Below, in pieces: positions 18,954-27,520 of a DNA stretch of 34,821 bases. Source of the stretch: Pseudomonadota bacterium (lineage in GTDB: Bacteria > Myxococcota_A > UBA796 > GCA-2862545); the NCBI GenBank assembly GCA_947505245.1, contig CANNIZ010000049.1:1-34821 (forward strand). The letters are read 5' to 3'. The first letter of the stretch is position 1, and each line of letters begins with the position of its first letter. Below the pieces are notes generated by a model, which was not told where the DNA came from, did not search any database, and saw only the letters and a list, made by a program, of their open reading frames with translations. Position numbers and translations under genes: made by a program.

Positions 18954-20341
18954 CTCACCCTCGGGAACGCTGCGACGACGCGGACAGGCCCGCTCGTCGC
19001 GTCGATGTGGACGTGGGCATCTTGCACCGCCACGGGTCCAACGGTCCAGACCGGCCCAACCGCTGCGATCGCGGCGCCATCACTCGCGTCCGGAACAAGC
19101 CGCTCAGACGCGAGCTCCCGAGCCGTCGCAGATACGCGCACGTCCACGACGCCTCCCCACACCACGACGTCGTCCCCGATGCGGAGTGCGCGCCCGCCCG
19201 ACGCCGCCAGCGCGTCGACGTCGCTGCGACCGACCTCGCCCCACAGCGCCAGCATGCGCTGCATCGTCAGGCCCGCGAGCTTCGGGTGCGCAGGCTCTCC
19301 CGTGTACAGGTGGTTCCCCTCGCTCGGATGGGGTCCAGGGCGCGCGGCGGCCCTCAGCGGCGGCTCGCGCAGCGAATGCCAATACACGCGCTCCACGCCC
19401 CGCGCGAGCGCGTCGAGGTACAGCGTTGCGAGGAACCGCGCCTGATTTGCCTCTCCGAGCTCATCGCCGATCGACACCTCGGTCATCCAGCGCGCGCGGT
19501 CCGGTGCGAGCCCCTCCAGCCGATCTTCGCCGTCCCACACCGCCGCCGCGTCGCGTGGGTACGCGTGGGTGTTCGTCGCCTGAAACCGCTCGCTGAACGC
19601 AGGAATACCCCACAGCGCATCGGCGTACGTCGCCGTGCGCGGACCGGCCGGCGCGAACAGCCCCGCCGGGAGCACGACCGCGGCTGGATCGGCCGCGAGG
19701 ATGGCGTCCAGCGTCACCAACGCGACCTTCGAATAGTCGTCAGGCGACTCGAAGTCCTCCACCATGACCTTCGATCCGCGTGGCGGCGTGGTGTGGTGCA
19801 GATCGGGCTCGTTGTCGATCTCCCACGTGCGCACACCTTTCCCGATGCCCGGCGCGTCGTCTACGCCGTCTCCATCGTACCGTTCGACGGTGGTTGTCAC
19901 CCACCTCGCGTAGGCCTCGAGGTCGTTTGGAACGTAACGGTCCGTCTTGGCGGCGGGCGCGTTGCCAGGCCACGGCCCGATCATGACGAGGGGCTCGAGC
20001 CCGGCGGACAGCAGCCGCGCGAGGAACTCGTCTGCACCAACACGTTCGGGGTTCGTCGCGTTCAGGCGCGGCGAGGAGGCCGAATGAACGCGCACATGAC
20101 GAACGCCGAGGGCCTTGACCAGCTCGATCCGTTCGTCCAGCAGCGCGTCCCGAGCAACCGCGTCGAGGGACGCCTCGCGGGCCGCGGGGATCGAGACCGC
20201 CTCGTTGATGCCGAAAAGATCGGCCACCGTGCCCGTCGGCTGCCGAACGACGCGCGGTTCGGGCTCACCCCCAACCGCGAGCGCGGCAGCTACCCCGACC
20301 AGGACGAGCGCGGCCACCAGCACGACCGGGCCGCGTCGCAC
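18950..20341 (-). CDS. Exported glycoside-hydrolase-like protein (TIM barrel, clan GH-A-like)
   Basis: 463 residues. Residues 4-24 are a hydrophobic export or anchor segment after MRRG. The rest resembles clan GH-A (beta/alpha)8 glycosidases such as GH39: FGINEAVS near the start, LGVRHVRVHS, WEIDNEPDL with the presumed acid/base Glu after Asn, and WMTEVSIG with a candidate nucleophile Glu. A C-terminal part of about 90 residues looks like a beta-sandwich. GTG 20341 lies two bases after the upstream gene's stop. The sugar substrate is unknown; the assignment to a barrel glycosidase is by motif and has moderate confidence. Confidence 0.75.
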   Translation of the reverse strand: MRRGPVVLVAALVLVGVAAALAVGGEPEPRVVRQPTGTVADLFGINEAVSIPAAREASLDAVARDALLDERIELVKALGVRHVRVHSASSPRLNATNPERVGADEFLARLLSAGLEPLVMIGPWPGNAPAAKTDRYVPNDLEAYARWVTTTVERYDGDGVDDAPGIGKGVRTWEIDNEPDLHHTTPPRGSKVMVEDFESPDDYSKVALVTLDAILAADPAAVVLPAGLFAPAGPRTATYADALWGIPAFSERFQATNTHAYPRDAAAVWDGEDRLEGLAPDRARWMTEVSIGDELGEANQARFLATLYLDALARGVERVYWHSLREPPLRAAARPGPHPSEGNHLYTGEPAHPKLAGLTMQRMLALWGEVGRSDVDALAASGGRALRIGDDVVVWGGVVDVRVSATARELASERLVPDASDGAAIAAVGPVWTVGPVAVQDAHVHIDATSGPVRVVAAFPRVR

Positions 20342-20344
20342 GGT

Positions 20345-21022
20345 CTACTCGACCAGGCGCAGGAACGGGCGACCCTTCTTGGCGGGCGGCTCGGGCGGCG
20401 GAGGCTCTTCCTTCGGCGGCGGAGGCGGGGCCGGGTAGAACACGACCTGCTTCACCGCAGTCCACGGGAACCGGCACTCGTACAACGCGTCGAACGACAG
20501 CGTCAGCGCGATGGCGGTATCTTCGTAGCGGGGGGCGTTGTATTGATGGTAGGCGGCGTCCAGCTTGATCGGCAGCTCGCGGTCTTTGTACCGTTGGAGC
20601 ACCGATACGGGCACGCCCGAACCTTCGAGTTGTGCGGTTTCGACCAGGATGAGAAAGTCGCACTGCAGCGCGAACGCCATTTGAATCAGCGCGCGCGTGT
20701 GGTTGCCCAGGGGGTCGACCGCGACCGTGTCCTGCGGAGGCTCCGGGACGTCGAAGTCATCGACCTCGGCGAGCTGGGCGCCGCCGGGCGTGACGGGCAC
20801 CTCGTCCACCGTCGCACCGAGCCCGAAGTCCGTCGGCGAAAGCGACAGCGCCTTGCTGATCTGCAACAGCTCGTCCACGGTCATGGCGTCATGGCCCGCA
20901 AGGATCTGCCGGACGCGGTTGCGTTCGAGCGACGCCTTCTCGGCCAGGGCCGGCGCGGAGAGCTTACGCTCCGCGAGCAGGCCCCGGAGCCAGCGCAACA
21001 GGGGATCACTCGGACGTGCCAC
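20345..21022 (-). CDS. HTH (XRE-like) protein with SspB-like region and ClpX-binding-type tail
   Basis: 225 residues from GTG 21022, chosen because GGAGGTGG precedes it; ATG 21046 (233 residues) has no ribosome site. Residues about 8-65 form a Cro/CI-type helix-turn-helix (LSAPALAEKASLERNRVRQILAG). Residues about 105-188 include ALTLSFDALYECRFPWTAVKQVVFY, resembling the last strands of SspB-family adaptors. A Pro/Glu/Lys linker of about 20 residues leads to KKGRPFLRLVE, which closely matches the GGRPALRVVK ClpX-docking peptide ending E. coli SspB. This suggests a DNA-binding ClpXP adaptor. The HTH and tail are seen directly; the adaptor domain assignment is inference. Confidence 0.72.
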   Translation of the reverse strand: MARPSDPLLRWLRGLLAERKLSAPALAEKASLERNRVRQILAGHDAMTVDELLQISKALSLSPTDFGLGATVDEVPVTPGGAQLAEVDDFDVPEPPQDTVAVDPLGNHTRALIQMAFALQCDFLILVETAQLEGSGVPVSVLQRYKDRELPIKLDAAYHQYNAPRYEDTAIALTLSFDALYECRFPWTAVKQVVFYPAPPPPPKEEPPPPEPPAKKGRPFLRLVE

Positions 21023-21063
21023 GCCACCTCCAACACGATCCGGCATAACGCAATGGAGAGCCC

Positions 21064-21555
21064 GTGCCTTCGTTCCTGGTAGTCACCCTGGTGGCGCTCG
21101 CCGCGCTGCTGATCGGCCTCGTCGTGGCAGGACGCGTTCGCCGCAGGCGCCTCGTCGCCGAGATCGCCCAGCAGGGCGTGCTCAAGTCCGCGCCCGCGGT
21201 GACCTGCGGGCTCCTCGTCCACGGCACCACCAAGCTGCTCGGCTTCGAACCGGACACGGTGCACCATTTGGACGTCGACCTCGTCCTCACCACATCCCGC
21301 TTCGCCGTCGTATGTGGGCGTGGAATGCTCGTAGACGCCCGTGTCGACGGCGCACGGCTGACCTCGGCGCGCTGCACCGGCCCCGGAAGGCTCGTCATCG
21401 AGGGCGACATCGCCGCACCGCGAGCCGTGCGGCCCACGTTCCGACTCGAGCTGACGGTCCCTGACGCCGAGGCCTGGGCCCTCGCGACCGCACCCTTCGT
21501 CGACCAGAACGGCGTTCCGTTCGCGTCCTTCTCGCCCGTGGCGGCTCCCTCCTAA
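21064..21555 (+). CDS. Single-pass membrane-anchored hypothetical protein
   Basis: 163 residues. One N-terminal membrane helix (residues 4-22) is followed by RVRRRR, which would hold the remainder in the cytoplasm. The soluble part is a compact alpha/beta domain without motifs I recognise. GTG 21064 has GGAG a few bases upstream and lies only 17 bases from the alternative start of the divergent HTH gene, so their promoters must overlap. The hybrid kinase gene follows after 55 bases. Confidence 0.65.
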   Translation: MPSFLVVTLVALAALLIGLVVAGRVRRRRLVAEIAQQGVLKSAPAVTCGLLVHGTTKLLGFEPDTVHHLDVDLVLTTSRFAVVCGRGMLVDARVDGARLTSARCTGPGRLVIEGDIAAPRAVRPTFRLELTVPDAEAWALATAPFVDQNGVPFASFSPVAAPS

Positions 21556-21587
21556 AGGTCACGGGTCGGACGTCCGATAGGAGCGAC

Positions 21588-21611
21588 ATGCCGCTCCCGG
21601 ACCATCGCTGA
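21588..21611 (+). CDS. Possible seven-codon leader ORF before the hybrid kinase
   Basis: ATG 21588 encodes MPLPDHR and stops at TGA 21609-21611, which overlaps the kinase ATG as TGATG. An AGGAG at 21579-21583 stands four bases before this ATG, the same spacing as several other genes here, while the kinase start has no ribosome site of its own. Translational coupling through this mini-ORF is therefore plausible. It could equally be chance. Confidence 0.4.
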   Translation: MPLPDHR

Positions 21612-23815
21612 TGAGCCCGTTCTTCGACTCTGCGCTGCCGGACGGGTCCGACGCCGTCTCGCGACGCACCCGCGAGCTCGCCGCCCAGCAAAGCAACGAC
21701 GTCCGTGCGGGCACCGATCGGCTGTTCGCGCCGCTCCTCGTCGTCGAATGGCTCGCCGGCATCCTGGCTGCCGCCGTCGTGTCGCCGCGGGCGTGGACAG
21801 GAATCGAAGACCGCGCCCACGGCCACCTCGCGGCCGCCGTGCTCCTGGGCGCGGCAATCGCATTACCGGCCGCCGCGCTCGCGACCTCACGGCCAGGCTC
21901 CACAGGCACCCGGCACGCAGTCGCCGTCGCCCAGATGCTCATGGGCGCCCTGTTCATCCACCTGTCGGGCGGGCGTCTCGAGACGCACTTCTTTCACTTC
22001 GGCTCGCTCGCATTCCTTGCGTTCTACAGCGACTGGCGAGTCATCGTCACCGCCACGGTCGTGGTCCTGGTGGATGACCTCGTACGCGGCGCCCTGTGGC
22101 CGTTCTCCGTCTATGGCGTCACCGCGGGGGCGGAGTGGCGTTGGGTCGAGCACGCCGGCTGGCTCGCGTTCGCCGACGTGTTCCTGATCGCGTCGTGCCT
22201 TCGCGGAGAGCGCAAGTCCCACCAGATCGCCCTTCGCCATGCGGGACTGGAGGCGCGGGTGGACGACAATGCCCGTCACTGGGCAATCGAACAGGCGAAT
22301 CGCACGAAGAGCGAATTCCTTGCGAACATGAGCCACGAGATCCGAACGCCGATGTCGGCCATCCAGGGGTTTGCCGATCTCCTCCTGGATGACGGCCTCG
22401 GATCATCCGAACGGCTGACCTACGTCCACACCATCCGCCGCAACAGCGACCACCTGCTCGCGATCCTGAACGACATCCTCGACCTTTCGAAGATCGAAGC
22501 CGGAAAGATGACGCTCGAAAGGGCGCCGACGTCCCCGAGCCAGCTCGTGGTGGACGTGACCTCGCTCATGCGCATCCCCGCGCTCGAGAAGGGGTTGCGG
22601 TTCGAAGTGAAGTACGTGGACGCGGTCCCCGAGTGGATCGTCAGCGACCCCGGCCGGGTGCGGCAGATCCTCCTGAACCTCGTTGGAAACGCGATCAAGT
22701 TCACCGAGACGGGCGGCATTCGCTTGATTGTACGCCACCGAGCCGGATCGCAAGAGCTCGTGTTCGAGGTCGCGGACACCGGAATCGGGATGAGCGCTTC
22801 CGAGGTTGCACACCTGTTCCAGCCCTTCTCCCAGGCCGATGCCTCCACAACCCGCAGGTTCGGAGGTACAGGCCTCGGTCTCGCCATTTGCAAGAGGCTC
22901 GCCGAGGCCCTGGACGGCAGCCTCACCGTCGAGAGCCCTGCAGGCCGCGGCAGCACCTTCATCCTCACGCTGGATACGGGGCCGCTCGAGGGCGTCGCCC
23001 TGGTCGAGGGCCTGACCGAGGCCGTCAACCATGGGCCACGAACCGATCCCGCACCTCCGATGCGGGTGCGCGCGCGCGTGCTCCTGGCTGAAGACGGCGA
23101 GGACAACCAGAAGCTCCTCGCCACGATCCTCCGACGTGCAGGCTGCGAGATCACCATCGCAGAAAACGGTCGCGTCGCCGTGGAGCAGGCGCTTCAAGCC
23201 CTGAGCGACGGGCGCTCGTTTGACGTGATCCTCATGGACATGCAGATGCCCGAACTCGACGGCTATGGCGCGACGAGGCTGCTCCGCGCCCGCGGCTATC
23301 GGGACCCGATCGTCGCGCTGACGGCACACGCCATGGAGGGGGACCGCGAGCGGTCCCTCGCGGCGGGTTGCGACGACTATGTCACCAAGCCGGTGAAGCG
23401 CGAACTCCTGCTCGACCGGATCGCCAAATGGACGACGAGCCGCGCCCAGGGGGATCAGGCACCCCTCGTGGAGTTCGACCTGCCGGCCCCCCCATCGCTG
23501 CGCCAGGAGCCGTTGTATTCCGACTTCTGCGATGACCCCGACATGACCCAGATTATCGGCGAGTTCGTGGCGACGCTGCCGCACCGCTGCGCCAGCCTGC
23601 AGGAAGCCCTCGACGTGGGGGATTCGTCAAAGATCCGCTATCTGGCTCATCAATTGAAGGGCGCCGGCGGCGGCTACGGCTTCTCGGAGATCTCCGCGGT
23701 CGCTACGCACCTTGAACGAATCGCGACGGACGGAGCCAACAGCACCGAGCTTCGCATGCACGTAGGCGTCCTCGTGCAGACCTGCCGCCGCGCAAGCTCG
23801 GGAGTGCCCACATGA
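21611..23815 (+). CDS. Membrane hybrid histidine kinase with receiver and HPt domains
   Basis: 734 residues. Residues about 38-200 hold several membrane helices with [17 protein letters not shown], a sensor phrase seen in other bacterial membrane kinases and cyclases. A coiled segment leads to HisKA with His 242 (NMSHEIRTP), then an ATPase domain ([29 protein letters not shown]). A receiver follows with Asp 543 ([14 protein letters not shown]) and Lys in VTKPVKR. The C-terminus is an HPt domain with His 680 ([14 protein letters not shown]). All phosphorelay residues are present, so a four-step relay within one protein is possible. The next gene, a receiver-GGDEF protein, overlaps by ATGA and is the obvious output. 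Confidence 0.95.
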   Translation: MSPFFDSALPDGSDAVSRRTRELAAQQSNDVRAGTDRLFAPLLVVEWLAGILAAAVVSPRAWTGIEDRAHGHLAAAVLLGAAIALPAAALATSRPGSTGTRHAVAVAQMLMGALFIHLSGGRLETHFFHFGSLAFLAFYSDWRVIVTATVVVLVDDLVRGALWPFSVYGVTAGAEWRWVEHAGWLAFADVFLIASCLRGERKSHQIALRHAGLEARVDDNARHWAIEQANRTKSEFLANMSHEIRTPMSAIQGFADLLLDDGLGSSERLTYVHTIRRNSDHLLAILNDILDLSKIEAGKMTLERAPTSPSQLVVDVTSLMRIPALEKGLRFEVKYVDAVPEWIVSDPGRVRQILLNLVGNAIKFTETGGIRLIVRHRAGSQELVFEVADTGIGMSASEVAHLFQPFSQADASTTRRFGGTGLGLAICKRLAEALDGSLTVESPAGRGSTFILTLDTGPLEGVALVEGLTEAVNHGPRTDPAPPMRVRARVLLAEDGEDNQKLLATILRRAGCEITIAENGRVAVEQALQALSDGRSFDVILMDMQMPELDGYGATRLLRARGYRDPIVALTAHAMEGDRERSLAAGCDDYVTKPVKRELLLDRIAKWTTSRAQGDQAPLVEFDLPAPPSLRQEPLYSDFCDDPDMTQIIGEFVATLPHRCASLQEALDVGDSSKIRYLAHQLKGAGGGYGFSEISAVATHLERIATDGANSTELRMHVGVLVQTCRRASSGVPT

Positions 23816-24756
23816 TCTATCCCGACAGCGCGCCTCGCGTCCTCGTCATCGACGACTCCCCCGACATCCACAAGCTGCTGGATGTGCGTTTGCGCGGCGA
23901 AGGGCTCGCGCTGCTGCACGCGACCGATCCCGTCGTCGGCCTGCGACTCGCCCGCGAGGCGCCTCCTGACCTGATCCTCCTCGACATGGACATGGCAAAC
24001 ACCAACGGCCTGTCGGTCTGCCGCGCGCTCAAGGAAGACCTCACCACCGCGGCCGTGCCCGTGATCTTCCTCTCCGCGATCGCGGGCATCTACGACAAGG
24101 TCGCCGGATTCGACGCGGGCGCGGTCGACTACATCGTGAAGCCGTTCGATCCAGCCGAGCTCCGCGCGCGCGTGCGCGCTGCCCTTCGCACCAAACGCTA
24201 CCAGGACATGCTGGCCCTGCGCGCCCTATTGGACGCGGTCACCGGGCTCCGAAACCGGACGTACTTCGAGGCGCGCCTCACCGACGAGCTCGCAGCCGTC
24301 CGTCGGTACGCCCGCAACGTGTGCTTGATCATGGTCGATCTCGACCACTTCAAGGCCGTCAACGACACCTACGGGCATCCGTTCGGCGACCGCGTGCTCC
24401 AGCGCGTCGGAGGCGTGATCGAGGGCACGCTGCGCACGACCGACGCGCCCTGCCGGTATGGAGGCGAGGAATTCGCCCTGCTGCTGCCCGAGACCGACCA
24501 CGCCCAGGGGCTGCTCACCGCCGAGCGCGTGCGCGCCGCGATCGCCGCCACCGGCATCGACCGCGGAAACGAGGTCGTTCACGTCACCGCGAGCCTCGGC
24601 CTCGCTTCCACCGACACCTTCGCCGACCCGACCCGGCTCTCGGCCGCCACGCTGGTTCAGGCCTCGGACGCCGCCATGTACCGCGCCAAGCGCCAGGGCC
24701 GGAATCGCGTCGTCGCCGATGACGGCGACCTCCCTGCGCCGGCGGCAGCTTCGTAA
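23812..24756 (+). CDS. Response regulator diguanylate cyclase (REC-GGDEF)
   Basis: 314 residues. Receiver domain 8-125 with acidic pair IDDSPD, phosphoacceptor Asp 58 in LILLDMDMA and Lys in IVKPFDP. GGDEF domain about 145-305 with the active-site GGEEF at 217-221 and the product-inhibition I-site RTTD at 208-211, exactly five residues before it. It should make cyclic di-GMP from GTP with feedback control. Its ATG overlaps the hybrid kinase stop, so the two form a phosphorelay-to-c-di-GMP module. The stop is four bases from the convergent phosphatase gene. Confidence 0.95.
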   Translation: MIYPDSAPRVLVIDDSPDIHKLLDVRLRGEGLALLHATDPVVGLRLAREAPPDLILLDMDMANTNGLSVCRALKEDLTTAAVPVIFLSAIAGIYDKVAGFDAGAVDYIVKPFDPAELRARVRAALRTKRYQDMLALRALLDAVTGLRNRTYFEARLTDELAAVRRYARNVCLIMVDLDHFKAVNDTYGHPFGDRVLQRVGGVIEGTLRTTDAPCRYGGEEFALLLPETDHAQGLLTAERVRAAIAATGIDRGNEVVHVTASLGLASTDTFADPTRLSAATLVQASDAAMYRAKRQGRNRVVADDGDLPAPAAAS

Positions 24757-24760
24757 AGCG

Positions 24761-25969
24761 TCAGAAGTCCTCCCGTCGCAAGCGTTCGTTCTGCGCCCGC
24801 ACAACCTGGGAGAGGCGCCGCGCCATCGCGAGCAGCACGCGACTCGCGATGCCCTCGTCTTCGCGCAGGATCTGATCAAACGCGTACCGTCCGATCACGG
24901 CGAGGCGCGACGGCTGCGTGACCAGCGCGGTAGCCGTGCGCGCGGGAGGGTCGAGTAGTGCGATCTCTCCCACGGAATCGCCTTCGTTGCACACGAGCAC
25001 GGTGCGGCCGCCGCGGGTGACCGTGACCTCGCCCTCCAACACGACGAACAGCTCGTCACCGACCATGCCCTCGCGGAACAACACACGGCCGGCCCTGAAG
25101 TCGGAGAGGACGACCGCCTCGGCCACGCGGCGCAGCTCGCGCGCCGTGAGACCCTCGAACAGCCAGCTCCTACGAAGCTCATCGAGGATGCGCGCGTCGA
25201 TCGGCGGCGGCGCGCCGACCTGACCTGCGATCACGACGATCGTGAGGTTGTCGGCCCCTCCCCGCTGGCGTCCCACCCGCACCACGTCGAGCGGCGCCTG
25301 CGGCGACACCTCGTGTACGAGCACGCCGATCTCCGCGTCTTCGAGGTACCGCGTGACCCCGTCTGTCACGAGCACAAGGCGCTGCCCGGGCTGAAACCCG
25401 AACACCAGCGTGTCGACGCGCACCGACGGCAGGTGGCCCACGGCGCGCGTGATCACGTTCTTTCCAGGCGCCGTTCGCGCCTCCTCCGCGGTCATGTGGC
25501 CCTTGCGGACCTTCTCGGCCACCACGGAGTGGTCGTCGGTGAGCTGCCGCGCGGTCGCATGCTCGACCAGGTAGGTGCGCGCGTCGCCTACGTGTGCGAC
25601 GAACGCCGTGTTCTCGACCACGAGCACAGCCTCCATGGTGCAGCCCATTCCCTGCCCGCTCGAGAGCGCCACGCCGGCGTGAAACACCTCGGCGTTGGCG
25701 TGCTGCACCGCCTCGCGCAGCCGATCTTCGACGCGGTCGCGCTTGTATTTGGCCGGGTCGGCGCGGAACGCGTCGAGATCGCGACGGAACCGACGCAGGT
25801 GATCACGCACCGCGCGGCAACCGACGCTCGAGGCGATGTCGCCGCGAAACAGGCCGCCGATCCCGTCGGCGACCACGGCGAGGCCAAGCTCAGCGTCGAC
25901 GAGGTAGTGATCCTCGTTGCGCTGCCGCACACAGCCGATGTCGGTGGCCCCGTAGAACTGCAAGAACAC
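24761..25969 (-). CDS. PP2C-family protein phosphatase fused to a cyclic-nucleotide-binding domain
   Basis: 402 residues. Residues about 8-240 are a PP2C/PPM phosphatase: RQRNEDHY, LAVVADGIGG, AFVAHVGDARTYL, LVTDGVTRYL and GGADNLTIVV supply the metal-binding Asp residues. Residues about 265-385 form a cNMP-binding beta-roll (FRAGRVLFREGMVGDELFVVLEGEV, SVGEIALLD). The Gly-Glu of the phosphate-binding cassette is present, but the usual R-(T/S)-A after it reads ARTATAL. It would reverse Ser/Thr phosphorylation under control of a small ligand, and could oppose kinases that feed FHA proteins such as the first gene. GTG 25969 is the best start though no ribosome site is evident. Confidence 0.88.
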   Translation of the reverse strand: MFLQFYGATDIGCVRQRNEDHYLVDAELGLAVVADGIGGLFRGDIASSVGCRAVRDHLRRFRRDLDAFRADPAKYKRDRVEDRLREAVQHANAEVFHAGVALSSGQGMGCTMEAVLVVENTAFVAHVGDARTYLVEHATARQLTDDHSVVAEKVRKGHMTAEEARTAPGKNVITRAVGHLPSVRVDTLVFGFQPGQRLVLVTDGVTRYLEDAEIGVLVHEVSPQAPLDVVRVGRQRGGADNLTIVVIAGQVGAPPPIDARILDELRRSWLFEGLTARELRRVAEAVVLSDFRAGRVLFREGMVGDELFVVLEGEVTVTRGGRTVLVCNEGDSVGEIALLDPPARTATALVTQPSRLAVIGRYAFDQILREDEGIASRVLLAMARRLSQVVRAQNERLRREDF

Positions 25970-26297
25970 GGTCGGAGTGTACAGGAAATGGCGGCGATCA
26001 GACCGGCAGGCCCTCGCGCCGACGCGCTCGGTCCCGCTGCGCGGGCACGCCGCTGGCCACGCTCGCCGCCACTCCGGTCCGCTTGGCGCGGGTAGCCAGC
26101 GGTCGTGAGTTTCGCTCTTTCCCGAGCCAGCCACCTCGAGTTTCGTCCGCGCTCGACCCCGTCTCCGAAATCGCGCGTTCGTTCGTTCGCACCCGCCCGC
26201 CCTTCGCCCTACGCAGGCCCGATTGCGAAATTCGAACCGGCTGGCTTCCGAAATCGCGAAATTCACGAGGGCTGGGTCCCCGAACGGCACACGGACG
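25970..26297. other. Noncoding leader region of the phosphatase gene with short repeats
   Basis: About 330 bases without a credible gene; open frames here are Arg/Ser/Pro-rich and match nothing. TCCGAAATCGCG occurs at 26164-26175 and 26247-26258, GCGAAATTC at 26225-26233 and 26256-26264, and GTTCG is tandemly repeated near 26178-26188. TCAGACCGGCAG at 25998 repeats the end of the YkgJ-like gene at 26298, exactly 300 bases away. The A/T-rich motif cluster could bind a regulator of the phosphatase gene. No sigma-70 or sigma-54 promoter was convincing. Confidence 0.5.
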
Positions 26298-26597
26298 TCA
26301 GACCGGCAGCCCCACCCGCCCGCGCGCGAACGTGCACGCCTCGCCACCCGGCTCCACGTCGCGGCAGGGCCTGGGCCGGATCGCGTACACGGCGCACGTG
26401 TACGGCCCGTCCCCGACGAGGCAGGCGCACCGCGGCCCCGCGCGCTTCACTGTGAGCCTAAGGAACGGCGTCTCCTCGACAAGATCGGGACGCTCGACGA
26501 CGAACGGGTCTTCGGGCTCCACCTCGACGACGTCGAACGCTTCGCGGCAGCAGGCCCCACAGGTGCGACAGTCGTACACCTCCGCGGGGAGGCTCAC
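26298..26597 (-). CDS. YkgJ-family Cys-cluster (Fe/Zn-binding) protein
   Basis: 99 residues. DCRTCGACC near the N-terminus, then CACL, YTCAVY, RPCRD and EACTF, give the Cys cluster of the YkgJ/UPF0153 family, thought to bind zinc or an iron-sulphur cluster; biochemical role is not established. GTG 26597 is chosen because it overlaps the stop of the signal peptidase gene by GTGA; the longer frame upstream is antisense-like shadow of that gene. Cotranscribed with signal peptidase I. Confidence 0.85.
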   Translation of the reverse strand: MSLPAEVYDCRTCGACCREAFDVVEVEPEDPFVVERPDLVEETPFLRLTVKRAGPRCACLVGDGPYTCAVYAIRPRPCRDVEPGGEACTFARGRVGLPV

Positions 26598-27451
26598 GGC
26601 ACGACGACGCCAGCCGGCGGAGACGCTGCCCCAACGGGGGCGATCGCCGGTACATTGCCGTAGAGATCCTGCATGAACCGATCGGTACGGATCTGGCCCC
26701 ACTGCCCCGAACACGAGTCCCACGAAAGCCAGATGCGGTGCGCCTTCCCCTTGATCTGGTCGTACCGCACCCACAGCCACTTGCGGCTGTCTTCCGAATT
26801 GTCGCGGTTGTCGCCCATCACGAACACGCTGTCTGCGGGCACCGTGATCTCGGGCTTGTCTGCCAGGTAGCCGGGCTGGCCGCTGTTCGTGAGGATCGAG
26901 TGCTTCAACCCGGAGAGATCTTCAACGTACTGCCGCTTGGGGTCGAGGTTGCAGTTCTCTTCGACGAACGAGAAGTCGCCCGCCCGCTGCGTGGACTGCT
27001 CGACGCCGTTCAGGATGATCCGGTTGTTGCGGATCACGATCTTGTCGCCAGGGAGGCCGACCACGCGCTTGATGTAGTTGACCGACGGGTTCCGCGGGTA
27101 CTGGAACACGATGATGTCGCCCCGTTGCGGATTGCCGAGGTCGTACAACTCGAACGCATGCGACGTGAGCGGGTAGTCGAGCAGCGGGATGTTGGGCGGC
27201 GATCGCAGCCAGATGCCGTAGCTGAACTTCGTGACCACGACGTGATCACCGATCAACAACGTGGGCACCATCGAGCCCGACGGGATGCGAAACGGCTCGA
27301 AGATGAACGTGCGGATGATGATCACCGCGAGGATCGCCGGCCCCCAGGTGCGCACGATCTCGACGAACCAGTGCCCGCTCTCTTCGTCCACATCAGGCCG
27401 GCCGAACAGCCGGGTCCACCAGGTCACTGCTTTTGGGTCCTTCTCCGCCAC
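26594..27451 (-). CDS. lepB: Signal peptidase I
   Basis: 285-residue type I leader peptidase, an inner-membrane Ser/Lys protease that removes signal peptides from exported proteins. One membrane helix at about 36-52 (AILAVIIIRTFIF) precedes the catalytic RIPSGSM with Ser 60; the general base Lys 128 lies in NYIKRVVGLPGD, and the box-E phrase VMGDNRDNSEDSR is present. GTG 27451 is chosen with GAGG upstream; the longer frame overlaps the divergent Nudix gene. A long Pro-rich end follows the protease core. The divergent Nudix gene starts 69 bases away. Confidence 0.95.
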   Translation of the reverse strand: MAEKDPKAVTWWTRLFGRPDVDEESGHWFVEIVRTWGPAILAVIIIRTFIFEPFRIPSGSMVPTLLIGDHVVVTKFSYGIWLRSPPNIPLLDYPLTSHAFELYDLGNPQRGDIIVFQYPRNPSVNYIKRVVGLPGDKIVIRNNRIILNGVEQSTQRAGDFSFVEENCNLDPKRQYVEDLSGLKHSILTNSGQPGYLADKPEITVPADSVFVMGDNRDNSEDSRKWLWVRYDQIKGKAHRIWLSWDSCSGQWGQIRTDRFMQDLYGNVPAIAPVGAASPPAGVVVP

Positions 27452-27520
27452 GGAACGTCCTCGCCGAAGGGCCCGGATATCCCACGGTGGCGCGCTCGGC
27501 GAGCGATGGTACGGTGCATC

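Noticed and set aside
25998..26192. 64-residue ORF ending like the YkgJ-type protein
   Set aside because: Only the last few residues resemble it and no Cys cluster is present.
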